From: DASXHD01 sp036488725
GTDB lineage: Bacteria > Myxococcota_A > Polyangia > Polyangiales > Polyangiaceae
DNA: 64,000 nt
Assembly (NCBI GenBank): GCA_036488725.1
Contig: DASXHD010000129.1
Coordinates: 62,001-126,000 of the forward strand
Direction: 5' to 3'
Of the stretch, positions 1 through 8,524 are shown one piece after another. Made by a program: the position numbers and the translations under genes. Every line of letters starts with the position of its first letter. The stretch's first letter is position 1. The notes beneath the pieces are model-generated. The model searched no databases. It saw only the letters and a program-made list of their open reading frames with translations, and was not told the origin of the DNA.

Positions 1-143
1 TCGAGCGGCTTGGTCGTCTTGATGAAGGTGCCGCCCTTCGAGATATTCTTCGTGTAGTCGGCGAAGAACGTGTTGAGACGCTTGTAGTCTACACGGAGTG
101 TGATGGCCGCGCGGTCCGCCCGCCTCTTCTCCGACCCGTCCAT
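1..143 (-). CDS. PilZ-domain protein, 5' part only
   Basis: The first 47 codons of a minus-strand gene that runs off the left edge. The peptide begins MDGSEKRRADRAAITLRV and later reads TKNISKGGTF. These match the two halves of the PilZ signature: a basic RRxxR patch near the N-terminus and a D/NxSxxG motif about 30 residues later. PilZ domains bind cyclic di-GMP, and small PilZ proteins are numerous in myxobacteria. I chose ATG at 143 because a TACGAT box ends 7 bases upstream; an in-frame ATG at 152 is the alternative. Its start lies only 17 bases from the start of the divergent ligase gene. The target process cannot be told from this fragment. Confidence 0.75.
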   Translation of the reverse strand, partial: MDGSEKRRADRAAITLRVDYKRLNTFFADYTKNISKGGTFIKTTKPL

Positions 144-150
144 GGTATCC

Positions 151-156
151 ATCGTA
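151..156 (-). promoter_or_regulatory. -10-like box TACGAT, 7 nt before the PilZ start
   Basis: On the minus strand TACGAT is followed by 7 bases and then ATG 143. It is one of at least 14 start-proximal TAnnnT boxes in the window and predicts a leaderless transcript. Confidence 0.5.
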
Positions 157-160
157 CTTC

Positions 161-1819
161 ATGCCGACGACGCTGGAGAACATTCGAAATCGGATCAAGG
201 ACGCCCCGGCTCGTGCGCGCGCGGCGTGGCACATGGGGCGGAGCACCGGGATGCTCTGGGAGCTCCGGCCGGCGGGGATCGTCGAGCTCTTGAAGACGAT
301 GAATCGCGAGTTCGCGAACCCGGGGCTCGTCTTCACGATGCACGCGAAGAACCAGCCCGACCGTGTCGCGATTCGTTTTCGCGGGCGCTCGACGACTTAC
401 GGCGAGCTCGAAGATCGCATCGCACGGCTCGCGTCGGGCCTCGTTTCGCGGGGCCTCCAGCGCAAACAGAGCGTCCTCGTCATGATGAAGAACCGCCCCG
501 AGCTCATCGAGCTCGGCGCCGCGGCCGGACGCGCGGGCGTCGCGCAGGTGAACGTCTCGTGGCGCTCGACGCCGTCCGAGCTCGCGTTCCTCGCGGGAAA
601 CTCCGGCGCGCGCTTCATCTTCTTCGACCACACGCTCTGGCCGACGATCGAACAAGCTCGCGCCAAGATCGACGTGCCGCTCGATCGGCTGGTCGCGGTC
701 GGCGGCGACGCACCGGGCTGCGCGCGCTACGAAGATTTTTTGAACGAGCCGAAGCGCGACGTCGAAGGCGACGACGAGGCCGTCGCGGTCGTCACGTACA
801 CGTCGGGGACGACGGGCAAACCAAAGGGCGCGGTGCGCCGCTTCCCGCGCGAGATGTTCGTGCAGATGCTCGAATTCGTCGCCGCGACGCCGATCCGATG
901 CGACGACGTTCATCTCGTCGTTTGCCCGATGTACCACATGACCGCGTACGCATTTTCGACCATCACGCACATGGTCGGCGGCACCGTGGTCATCGCCGAC
1001 GAGTTCAAGCCGGAGAGCTTCCTCGAGCTCGTCGAGCAAGAACGCGTGACGACGACGGCCATCGTGCCGACGATGCTCCAGCGTCTCGTCGCGGTCGGCC
1101 CCGAGAAGCTCCGCAGCCGCCGCACGCGCTCGCTCCGCGGAATCATCTGCGGCGGCGCGCAGCTCCCCGGACAGCTCGCGATCGACGCGATGAACGTGCT
1201 CGGCGACGTCGTCTACAACTTCTACGGCGCGACCGAGTTCGGCGTCGTCACGCTCGCGACGCCCGCCGACCTGCGCGCCGCGACCGGCACGATCGGCCGC
1301 ATCGTCCCCGGCAACGACGTGATGCTGCTCGACGACCAGAAGAACCCGGTCAAGCCCGGCGAGGTCGGCGAGCTCTACGTCAAGAACGCGATGTTGGTAG
1401 CAGGTTACCATGGTAACCCAGATGCCATGCGCGAGAGCATGCACTCGGGCTATTTCAGCGTCGGCGATCTCGCGCGGTGCGACGGCGACGGCCGCTACTT
1501 CATCGAGGGCCGCAAGCGCGACATGGTCATCACCGGCGGCGTGAACGTCTACCCGGCCGAAGTCGAGAACGCGATCGAAGAGCACCCGCAGGTCGCCGAG
1601 GCCGCGGTCGTCGGCGTCGCCGACCCCGAGTGGGGCGAGCGCGTGAAGGCGTTCGTCGTCGCGAAGCCGGGCGAGCGCATCGACGCCGAGCAGCTCAAAC
1701 AATTTCTCCGCGAGCGAATCGCCGGGCCGAAGGTGCCGCGCGAGTACGCCTTCATCGACGCGCTGCCGCGAAACCCGACGGGCAAGGTCCTCAAGAACGA
1801 ACTGCGATCGTGGAAGTAG
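161..1819 (+). CDS. AMP-dependent acyl-CoA synthetase/ligase (FadD-like)
   Basis: Predicted adenylate-forming enzyme of 552 residues that activates a carboxylic acid with ATP and joins it to CoA. Core motifs are present in order: the P-loop-like TYTSGTTGKPKGAV near residue 212, YGATEFG near 355, GDLARCDGDGRYFIEGRKRD near 435, and the C-terminal Lys motif PTGKVLK near 543. Length and order fit long- or medium-chain acyl-CoA ligases; the substrate cannot be read from sequence. The N-terminal residues MPTTLENIRNRIKDAP are poorly conserved in such enzymes, so a later start is possible. The last codons overlap the GTG start of the next kinase gene, so the two are probably co-translated. Confidence 0.85.
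   Translation: MPTTLENIRNRIKDAPARARAAWHMGRSTGMLWELRPAGIVELLKTMNREFANPGLVFTMHAKNQPDRVAIRFRGRSTTYGELEDRIARLASGLVSRGLQRKQSVLVMMKNRPELIELGAAAGRAGVAQVNVSWRSTPSELAFLAGNSGARFIFFDHTLWPTIEQARAKIDVPLDRLVAVGGDAPGCARYEDFLNEPKRDVEGDDEAVAVVTYTSGTTGKPKGAVRRFPREMFVQMLEFVAATPIRCDDVHLVVCPMYHMTAYAFSTITHMVGGTVVIADEFKPESFLELVEQERVTTTAIVPTMLQRLVAVGPEKLRSRRTRSLRGIICGGAQLPGQLAIDAMNVLGDVVYNFYGATEFGVVTLATPADLRAATGTIGRIVPGNDVMLLDDQKNPVKPGEVGELYVKNAMLVAGYHGNPDAMRESMHSGYFSVGDLARCDGDGRYFIEGRKRDMVITGGVNVYPAEVENAIEEHPQVAEAAVVGVADPEWGERVKAFVVAKPGERIDAEQLKQFLRERIAGPKVPREYAFIDALPRNPTGKVLKNELRSWK
1403..1418. repeat. Perfect 16-bp palindrome inside the ligase gene
   Basis: The sequence GGTTACCATGGTAACC is its own reverse complement. 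It sits in a short stretch of codons unusual for this gene (TTG GTA GCA GGT TAC CAT GGT AAC CCA). A related inverted repeat, GTTAC-N4-GTAAC, occurs at 57994-58007. Both lie inside genes, so a regulatory role is unproven. Confidence 0.6.
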
Positions 1820-3162
1820 ACGAGCTCTGCCAGAAGCGCGTGGGGACGGTCCTGCGCGGCAAGTGGACGCTGGAGCGATTGCTCGGCGTCGGAGGGATGG
1901 CCGCGGTTTACGTCGCGCGGCACAAAATCGGGCGGCTCGACGCGATCAAGATCATGCACCCCGAGCTCGCGCGCGCCGAGCAAGTGCGAAAGCGTTTCGA
2001 GCAGGAAGCGCACGTGCTCTCGACGTTCGGGCACCCGGGCGCCGTCGAGGTGCGCGATCTCGAGACGACCGAGGACGGTGCGCCGTTCATCGTGATGGAG
2101 CTCCTCGAAGGAAAGTCGCTCGCCGACACGATCCGCGAGCGACCGCCGACCGTCGACGAGACGCTGCGCGTCGCCGACGAGGTGCTCGACGTGCTCGCCG
2201 CGGCGCACACACGCGGCATCATCCATCGCGACATCAAGCCGGACAATTTGTTCGTCACGTCGAGCGGGCCGATCAAAGTGCTCGATTTCGGCATCGCGCA
2301 GCTACGCGCTGGGCCGAGCGACCTCAAGACCAAAACCGGTACGACGCTCGGCACGGTCGCGTACATGCCGCCCGAGCAGCTCAAAGGACTCGACATCGAC
2401 GGGCGCGCGGATTTGTACGGCGTCGGCGCGACGATGTTTCGCATGCTCGTCGGACGGCCGCCGCACCAAGCGGGCAGCGACGTCGAGCTGATGATGAAGG
2501 TGCTGAGCGAGCCCGCGCCGCGGCTCGCGAGCGTGATCGACTCGCCGCGCGCGGACGTCGCGGGGATCGTGGACCGCGCGCTCGCGTTCGATCGTGACGC
2601 GCGCTTTCCCGACGCGCGCGCGATGAACGACGAGGTGCGCGCCGCGCGGAAGACGCCGAGCCCCGAGGTCGCTGCGCCCGTGTCGCCCGCGCCGCAAGAC
2701 AGCATCGCGACCGTGACGCCGCATCACGTCTCGTCGGCCGTCGTCCCGTCGCCTGCGATCGTCTCCTCACCGACGATGCTCGCCGCGCCCGAGAGCGCGC
2801 TCTTGCGCGAGGCGGGCCCCGCGTCGCGTTTGCCGACGCGGGTGGTCAGCCAGGCCGAGTCGAAGGACGAGCGCGCGATCGCCGGCGTTCCGATCGTCTG
2901 GCTCATCGCCGCCGGCGCGGTCTTGCTCGTGCTCGGCGGCTCGCTGGTGACCGCGTTCGCGATCGCTGCGTTTCGTGCGCACGAGCCCGCGCCGCCCGCG
3001 TCGACCACCGCCGCAGCGGTCACCGCTGCACCCGCGACCGCCGCGTCGAGCGCGCAGCCCGAAGAGGAAGAAGACGAAGATCGCCCGCCCGGCCCGCCCG
3101 GCCCGCCCGGGCCGCATCACCCGCCGCCCCATGGTCCGCACGGTCACAAGCACAAGCCGTGA
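1810..3162 (+). CDS. Ser/Thr protein kinase, transmembrane, His/Pro-rich tail
   Basis: Predicted Hanks-type kinase of 450 residues. The glycine loop GVGGMAAVY, the ATP lysine in AIKIM, the catalytic loop HRDIKPDNLF, DFGIAQL and MPPEQLKG are all present, so it should be active. A Pro/Ala-rich linker leads to one membrane segment (PIVWLIAAGAVLLVLGGSLV, about residue 360). The outside tail has an acidic run, Gly-Pro-Pro repeats and a final His/Pro/Gly patch with six His in the last 15 residues. No PASTA or other sensor domain is visible. The GTG start at 1810 overlaps the ligase stop by 10 bases; a longer upstream frame exists but is shadowed by the ligase gene. Confidence 0.85.
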   Translation: MEVDELCQKRVGTVLRGKWTLERLLGVGGMAAVYVARHKIGRLDAIKIMHPELARAEQVRKRFEQEAHVLSTFGHPGAVEVRDLETTEDGAPFIVMELLEGKSLADTIRERPPTVDETLRVADEVLDVLAAAHTRGIIHRDIKPDNLFVTSSGPIKVLDFGIAQLRAGPSDLKTKTGTTLGTVAYMPPEQLKGLDIDGRADLYGVGATMFRMLVGRPPHQAGSDVELMMKVLSEPAPRLASVIDSPRADVAGIVDRALAFDRDARFPDARAMNDEVRAARKTPSPEVAAPVSPAPQDSIATVTPHHVSSAVVPSPAIVSSPTMLAAPESALLREAGPASRLPTRVVSQAESKDERAIAGVPIVWLIAAGAVLLVLGGSLVTAFAIAAFRAHEPAPPASTTAAAVTAAPATAASSAQPEEEEDEDRPPGPPGPPGPHHPPPHGPHGHKHKP

Positions 3163-3238
3163 TCACATCTGCGACGCGTCGACGGCCGCACCTCGAGAAT
3201 ACCCAAGCGGATGGAGCGACAACATGCTCGCCGTGAAG

Positions 3239-3244
3239 TAAGCT
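3239..3244 (+). promoter_or_regulatory. -10-like box TAAGCT, 8 nt before a kinase start
   Basis: TAAGCT is followed by 8 bases and then GTG 3253. It lies in the 90-base gap between the two kinase genes, which otherwise shows no gene or strong hairpin. Confidence 0.45.
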
Positions 3245-3252
3245 AATCGCGC

Positions 3253-4578
3253 GTGGATCTCGGACCCGGCGCCATTTTGCAGGGGAAATACCAGCTGACG
3301 TCGAGCATCGGACGCGGCGGGATGGGCGAGGTATTCGCCGCGCGTCGTCTCGAGGACCAGCGCGACGTCGCGATCAAAGTCGTCAGTCATCGCATCGTCG
3401 ACGACACGCTGATGGCGCGCCTCGAGCGCGAGGCCCTCGCGGCGCGGCGCATCCGCAGCATCTACGTGCCCGAGGTCTACGAGATCGATCGCACCGAGGA
3501 TGGCGAGCTCTACCTCGTCATGCGTTTGCTCCACGGCGAGGCGCTCGCTACGCGTCTCAAAGATCGTCGCGCGCTCCACTGGCCCGAGGTCTCGCGCATC
3601 GTCGACGACGTTCTCTCGGCGCTCTCCGACGCGCACGCAGCAGGCGTCGTGCACCGCGATCTGAAGCCGGCGAACATTTTTCTCGAGCAGATCGAAGAGC
3701 CGACCATCCCGGCGCACACGCCGGTGACCGCGTGGATTCCGGGGACGGCGCTCGAGCGCGCGATGATCCTCGACTTCGGCGTGTGCAAGCTCGACGCGAG
3801 CGACGGACCGAAGCTCACCGTGACGGGCGAGTCGGTCGGAACCGTCTCGTACATGGCGCCCGAGCAAATTCGTGGCGCGTCCGACGTCGACGGTCGCGCC
3901 GATTTGTACTCGCTCGCGATGGTCGTGTTCGAGGCGCTCTCGGGGCGAATCGCGTTCGACGCGACGGGGCAGATGGCGATCCTCGCGGCCAAGCTCGAAG
4001 GACGCGCACGGCGCGTGCGCGATTGCTCCGTCGTCGCGATCCCCACGGGCCTCGACGCGCTCGTCTCGAAGGCGCTCTCGCGCCGGCCGGGCGATCGATT
4101 CTCGAGCGCGCGCGAGATGCAGCAGGCGTGGCGCGCGCTCGGACCCGCGACCGAGACGCCGCGCGCGCAGCTCGGCGCGACGATCACGCCGACCTACCCG
4201 ACGCAGTCCGCGCTGACCGCCGCGACCCAGACGCGCGTGAGCGGCTTCGTCCCGCGCGCCGGGCTCGTCGCAGCGTCGCTCGGCGTGTTCGCGTCGGCGA
4301 TCGCGGTCGGCATCGCGCTGCATCGACCGAGACCGCCCATCGTCATGCCCATTCCCGAGGAGACGACGAGCGCGCAGCCGGTCGTGACCGCGCCGGCGAG
4401 CGCGACCGCCGAGCCCGAGACCGAAGCGGAGCTCACGACGCCGACGATCGAAATCATCGACACGGTCGACGCGCCCGACGCGGGCGCGCACCACGCGAGG
4501 CCGCGATGGCGCCCGCGCAGGCACACGGCGCCTCCCGCGCAGACGGGCGCGCACATCACGACCGAACCGCGCTATTAA
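3253..4578 (+). CDS. Ser/Thr protein kinase, transmembrane, with insert before DFG
   Basis: Hanks-type kinase of 441 residues starting at GTG. It shows the glycine loop GRGGMGEVF, VAIKVV, HRDLKPANIF, ILDFGVCKL and MAPEQIRGA. About 25 extra residues (EEPTIPAHTPVTAWIPGTAL) lie between HRDLKPAN and DFG, where most bacterial kinases have a short strand-turn-strand. One membrane helix (about residues 337-357) follows a linker. The outer tail is Thr/Glu/Asp-rich and ends in Arg/His-rich residues. It follows another kinase gene by 90 bases and precedes a lipoprotein gene by five bases, so it may head the 3253-6723 unit. Confidence 0.85.
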   Translation: MDLGPGAILQGKYQLTSSIGRGGMGEVFAARRLEDQRDVAIKVVSHRIVDDTLMARLEREALAARRIRSIYVPEVYEIDRTEDGELYLVMRLLHGEALATRLKDRRALHWPEVSRIVDDVLSALSDAHAAGVVHRDLKPANIFLEQIEEPTIPAHTPVTAWIPGTALERAMILDFGVCKLDASDGPKLTVTGESVGTVSYMAPEQIRGASDVDGRADLYSLAMVVFEALSGRIAFDATGQMAILAAKLEGRARRVRDCSVVAIPTGLDALVSKALSRRPGDRFSSAREMQQAWRALGPATETPRAQLGATITPTYPTQSALTAATQTRVSGFVPRAGLVAASLGVFASAIAVGIALHRPRPPIVMPIPEETTSAQPVVTAPASATAEPETEAELTTPTIEIIDTVDAPDAGAHHARPRWRPRRHTAPPAQTGAHITTEPRY

Positions 4579-4583
4579 GAGGT

Positions 4584-5816
4584 GTGGTCCGAGGACCGAG
4601 ACTCGCGTTTCTTGCTTGTGTCTTCTTCGCGCCGCTCGCGTGCGGCGACGACGCGGGCCAGCCCGACGGCGGTGACGCGTCCGTCGAGGCCGGCGTCGAC
4701 GCGCCGACGTATCCCGCGCCGCACACGCCGATGCCGCAGGCGACGAGCGGCGGCGGCTCGGTGATCGCATCGCCCAAGGTCGTCGCGATTTCGTTTCAAG
4801 CCGATCCGCTCCAAGGCGCCATCGACGCGTTCGCTTCGGACCTCCAGAATTTCGGCGACTATTGGAAAGGCGCGGTCTCCGAGTACGGCGTCGGTCCGAT
4901 CGCATCGAGCACGTATCACGCCGCCGAGACGGCCGCGCAAAACCTCGCGGACGCGGACGTCCAGAGCTGGCTCACCGACAAAATTCAGAACGACGCGACG
5001 TTTCCGAAGCCCGACGAGAGCACCATCTACACGCTCTTTTATCCGAGCGGCACGAACGTCGTCTCCGGCGGCGGCGTCACCTGCCAGCAATTTCAGGGCT
5101 ACCACGACTCGTTCGCGCTCGGCGGGACCGACGTCGTCTACGCGATTGTCCCGCGCTGCGCGCCGCCGCCGGTTCAAGGCGTTACCGACGCGGATCAAAT
5201 GACCGCCGAGGCGTCGCACGAGATCGTCGAGGCCGCGACCGATCCGCTCCCATTCAAGAGCGCCGCGTATCTCACCGTCGACTCGGCGAGCCACGCGTGG
5301 GAGCTGCTCGGTGGCGGCGAAATCGGAGACTTGTGCGCCGGTTTCGGCGACGTCTTCTACAAACCGAACGGCTTCGACAGCCTCGTGCAGCGCGTTTGGT
5401 CGAACGCGGCGGCGGCCGCCGGTCACGATCCGTGCGAGCCGAACGGCGCGAGCCCGTACTTCAACTCGGCGCCGGTGCTCGCCGACACGATCACGCTCTA
5501 CGTCAGCGGCCAAGCCGTCAAGACGAACGGCGTGAAGCTCCTCGCCGGCCAGTCGACGACGATCGAGCTCGACCTCTACAGCGACGCGCCGACGTCCGGC
5601 CCGTGGAAGATCAGCGTCCTCGATCTCACGAGCGCATTTTTCGGCGGAAAACCCGCCCTTTCGTTCACGCTCGATCAAACCACCGGACAAAACGGAGACG
5701 TGCGGCAGCTCACCATTCAATCGCTCCGCAACGTCTCGGGCGGCGCGCCGTTCTGGATTCAGAACGATCTCGGCACGACCACGACCGTGTGGGTCGCCGC
5801 GGTGAACAATTTCTGA
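4584..5816 (+). CDS. Lipoprotein with HEIVEAATDP / EIGDLC motifs (Exordium-like)
   Basis: A 410-residue predicted lipoprotein. GTG 4584 gives a short signal peptide ending in the lipobox PLAC|G, then an Asp/Gly-rich spacer. The middle contains SHEIVEAATDP (about residue 211), GGEIGDLC (about 244), a Gln-Arg-Val-Trp-Ser-Asn stretch and DPC. This order (His-Glu-x-x-Glu, then Glu-Ile-x-Asp-x-Cys, then Q..W) resembles plant Exordium/PHI-1 and related microbial secreted proteins, where the residues may bind metal. That link is by motif only; no enzyme activity is established. A C-terminal region of about 100 residues looks beta-rich. The gene lies between a kinase and a TPR/PEGA gene with gaps of a few bases. 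Confidence 0.65.
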   Translation: MVRGPRLAFLACVFFAPLACGDDAGQPDGGDASVEAGVDAPTYPAPHTPMPQATSGGGSVIASPKVVAISFQADPLQGAIDAFASDLQNFGDYWKGAVSEYGVGPIASSTYHAAETAAQNLADADVQSWLTDKIQNDATFPKPDESTIYTLFYPSGTNVVSGGGVTCQQFQGYHDSFALGGTDVVYAIVPRCAPPPVQGVTDADQMTAEASHEIVEAATDPLPFKSAAYLTVDSASHAWELLGGGEIGDLCAGFGDVFYKPNGFDSLVQRVWSNAAAAAGHDPCEPNGASPYFNSAPVLADTITLYVSGQAVKTNGVKLLAGQSTTIELDLYSDAPTSGPWKISVLDLTSAFFGGKPALSFTLDQTTGQNGDVRQLTIQSLRNVSGGAPFWIQNDLGTTTTVWVAAVNNF

Positions 5817-5817
5817 C

Positions 5818-6723
5818 GTGACTCGCCCGCTCGTCGCCGTTTTCGTTTTCGTCACCGCGTTCGCGTCCGTCGCGTCCGCGCAAGATCGTCCCGACGATCC
5901 GAACGAGTCGCAGCCGCGCCAGGAGTCGCGCGCGATGTTCCGCAAGGGGGTCGTCGCCGCCGAGCAGCAGCGGTGGGCCGAGGCGCGCGAGGACTTCGTG
6001 CGCGCGTACGAGCTCTTTCCGCACCCGAGCATTTTGCTCGACCTCGGCGTCTCGCGCGCGCACGTCGGCGAGTACACGCAAGCCGAGCAAGACCTCACGC
6101 GCTTTCTCGCCGTCGACACGACCGCGACCGCCGACGAGCTGCAGAGCGCGCGCACGATGCTCGCCGACGTGCGCAAGCACCTCGGCACGGTGCGCGTTCG
6201 CGTCGCGCCTCCGGGCGCCACCGCGACGCTCGACCAAAAACCGCTCGCGCTCGTCACCGGCGAGCTCACCGACGTACGCGTCGCGCTCGGCCCGCACGAG
6301 CTCGTCGCGACCGCCGCGGGCCACGACACGTGGCAAGGTCGCGTCGTCGTCGACGGCCCCGAGCCGAAGATCGTCGACCTCACGCTCGCCGAGCACGCTT
6401 CGCCGCGCCCGCACGTGGGCGTCGGCGTGCAGCGCGTGACGAGCTTCGTCTTGTTCGGCGCCGGCGTCCTTCTCGGAGGCTTCGGCATCTTCGCCGGCGT
6501 CCACTCGATCGATCTCGCGAACCAATACAACACGCCGAGCGAGGCGAACTACCAGAACCCCGCGACCAAATCGGAGGGCATCGCGTTCCGCACCGCCGCC
6601 GACGTGACGCTCATCGTCGCGGGCGCCTGCGTCGTCGCCGGCGTCGTCCTCTACCTGACCGCCCCCAAACCGCACGCGGCGGCCGTTGCTTTCACTCCGT
6701 TCGGCGTCGCGGGCCGCTTTTAG
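5818..6723 (+). CDS. TPR/PEGA-type membrane protein with signal peptide
   Basis: A 301-residue exported protein. GTG 5818 is one base after the previous stop. A signal peptide (cleavage near ASAQD) is followed by TPR-like helices (REDFVRAYELFPHPSILLDLG, about residues 50-100). Next comes a PEGA-like beta unit (VRVRVAPPGATATLDQKPL, about 125) and two hydrophobic segments near 205-225 and 260-285. The same architecture recurs at 60674-61693, also downstream of kinase genes. Members of this myxobacterial type have no assigned reaction; a role in envelope signalling or scaffolding is inferred from context. The stop codon overlaps the convergent DUF885 gene by four bases. Confidence 0.7.
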   Translation: MTRPLVAVFVFVTAFASVASAQDRPDDPNESQPRQESRAMFRKGVVAAEQQRWAEAREDFVRAYELFPHPSILLDLGVSRAHVGEYTQAEQDLTRFLAVDTTATADELQSARTMLADVRKHLGTVRVRVAPPGATATLDQKPLALVTGELTDVRVALGPHELVATAAGHDTWQGRVVVDGPEPKIVDLTLAEHASPRPHVGVGVQRVTSFVLFGAGVLLGGFGIFAGVHSIDLANQYNTPSEANYQNPATKSEGIAFRTAADVTLIVAGACVVAGVVLYLTAPKPHAAAVAFTPFGVAGRF

Positions 6724-8498
6724 TGCGTGAACATCTCGCGTTCGACGAGGCCAGGCGCGATCGTGCCGTGCGATAGGAGCTCGTCGTGGAAGCGCTTGAG
6801 CGTGAAGCTCGCGCCCCACTCTTTTTTCGCGCGCTCGCGGAGCGCCATGATCTTCTCGCGGCCGACCAAGTAGCTCGACGGCTGCGTCGGCGTCTCGGTG
6901 TATCGCTTCACTTCGCTCTCGGCGAGCGCGTGCTCGAGGTGAACCTTGTCGGTCAAGAATTTCACGCCTTGCTCGAACGTCATCCCCTGCGTGTGAAGCC
7001 CGACGTCGATGAGGATTCGCGCCGCGCGCACGAGCGTCCACTCGAGCTGCATGAGGCGCTCCTCGTCGGTGTACATGCCGAGCTCGCTCATGAGCTCCTC
7101 GGAGTAGAGCGCCCAACCTTCGGCGAAGATCGCCGGCCCGGTCGCCTTGCGCACGACCGACGGGTTTCGCCGCGCGATCGAGAGTTGGAGGTGGTGGCCC
7201 GGATACGTCTCGTGCGTCGCGGTGTCGACCTCGTCGCCGTGATCGTTTTCGCGGAGCATCTGCTCCTGCACGGCCTTCGACGCCTTCATGTCGACGGGCG
7301 TCACGAAGAAGAATCCCTTGGTCACCTGATCGAACGGCTTTGGCTGGTCGTACGCCGCGGTGATCGTGGCGCGCTGGAACGGCGGCGTCTCGATCACCTC
7401 GCAGTCGTCGCCCGGCGGCAACGTGACGACGTCCTTGTCGATCAAGAACTGCCGCGCGCGCTGGAGCTCCTTGCGGTAACTCGGTAACAAATCGGCCGCG
7501 GTAGGATGGTGTCCTTTTACCTTGGCAACGACCTCGGGCCAGCCCTTCGCTTTCGGATCGATCTTCTTCGCGATCTCGTTCATCTGCGCGTTGGTCTGGT
7601 CGAAGATCTTCTGCGCCATCGGAACGAGCTGCGCGGCGCCCTCTTCGAGGAAAAAATCCTCGTGGAGCAAAAAGTCGAAGAGCTCGGGTCCCGCGGCGTA
7701 GTCGTCGCGCCCCTTGGGGAGCACGGTCTTCTCGAGAAATTGCTTGTAGTCTGCATACGATTTTTGCGCGTTTTGCAGGGCTTTTTCGATGCGCGGTTTC
7801 TCGCCCGGGAGCGCAGTCTCGAGCGGCGCGCGCTCGTCGTCGAAAAATTGTTTGGCGCCCGCGGCGGACTCGATGCCGATTTGAGTCCAGACCTTCGGAG
7901 GGCGCGCGAGGTTCTTCTTCGCTTCGTCGAGCTGCGCGGGGATCTTCTCGATCCGCGCGAGCGCGTTCTTCGCGCGGAGGTCGGCGGGCGCGTAGTCGCG
8001 CGCGGTCATGAGAAAGATCGCGTTCATCGGACCCATGTACGTGTCGGGCATGCGACGCAGCGGGTCTTGCGCGCGCTTCATGCGCACGTCGACCGCGAGC
8101 CAGTGCTCCATGATTTCGAGATCCGTGATCGACGCGCGCGCCGCGTGCGGCGTCGCGAAGCGCGATTTGAGATCGGCGAGCATCTTTTCTTCGAGCGCGA
8201 CGTTCCGCTCGAAGCCGGCGAGCGTCCGATCGTCGAGCTCGGTGTCGTACTGATGCAGGCCGAGCGCGGTCGCGTTCTCGGGCGAGATCTTCGCCATCAA
8301 CTCGACGAACGCGTTGCCCGCTTTTTCGATGTCGGCGTCGTCCGAGCTCTGCACCACCGGCGCGGGCTTCGGCACGGGAACGAGGTGCTTGGGCGCGACC
8401 GGCGGCGGCGACGGATGCGTCGGCGAGGGCGGACCGCACGACGCGGCGAGCGCGGCCATGAGGACGACGGGCAGGGAGATTCGCGCGGGCGTGTTCAT
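6720..8498 (-). CDS. DUF885-family lipoprotein, putative metallopeptidase
   Basis: A 592-residue secreted protein with a lipobox (LAASC|G, about residue 20) and a Pro-rich linker. The DUF885 hallmark HETYPGHHLQ (about residue 430) supplies the HExxxH zinc-site residues, and EGWALYSEEL follows about 35 residues later. DUF885 proteins are related to thermolysin-fold peptidases and are often annotated as oligopeptidases or hydrolases. The length is normal for the family. It stands alone on the minus strand between two plus-strand units and overlaps the 3' end of the TPR/PEGA gene by four bases. Peptidase activity is inferred from family membership. Confidence 0.85.
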   Translation of the reverse strand: MNTPARISLPVVLMAALAASCGPPSPTHPSPPPVAPKHLVPVPKPAPVVQSSDDADIEKAGNAFVELMAKISPENATALGLHQYDTELDDRTLAGFERNVALEEKMLADLKSRFATPHAARASITDLEIMEHWLAVDVRMKRAQDPLRRMPDTYMGPMNAIFLMTARDYAPADLRAKNALARIEKIPAQLDEAKKNLARPPKVWTQIGIESAAGAKQFFDDERAPLETALPGEKPRIEKALQNAQKSYADYKQFLEKTVLPKGRDDYAAGPELFDFLLHEDFFLEEGAAQLVPMAQKIFDQTNAQMNEIAKKIDPKAKGWPEVVAKVKGHHPTAADLLPSYRKELQRARQFLIDKDVVTLPPGDDCEVIETPPFQRATITAAYDQPKPFDQVTKGFFFVTPVDMKASKAVQEQMLRENDHGDEVDTATHETYPGHHLQLSIARRNPSVVRKATGPAIFAEGWALYSEELMSELGMYTDEERLMQLEWTLVRAARILIDVGLHTQGMTFEQGVKFLTDKVHLEHALAESEVKRYTETPTQPSSYLVGREKIMALRERAKKEWGASFTLKRFHDELLSHGTIAPGLVEREMFTH

Positions 8499-8511
8499 CG
8501 CGCGGATGGAC

Positions 8512-8517
8512 TATCAT
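8512..8517 (+). promoter_or_regulatory. -10-like box TATCAT, 7 nt before the histidine kinase start
   Basis: TATCAT is followed by 7 bases and then ATG 8525. The box overlaps an earlier in-frame ATG (8516), so if it is the true -10, translation begins at 8525. Confidence 0.5.
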
Positions 8518-8524
8518 GACCGCG

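Noticed and set aside
7475..7488. Direct repeat GGTAAC-TC-GGTAAC inside the DUF885 gene
   Set aside because: It is not symmetric like the GTTAC-N4-GTAAC sites and can be explained by ordinary codons.
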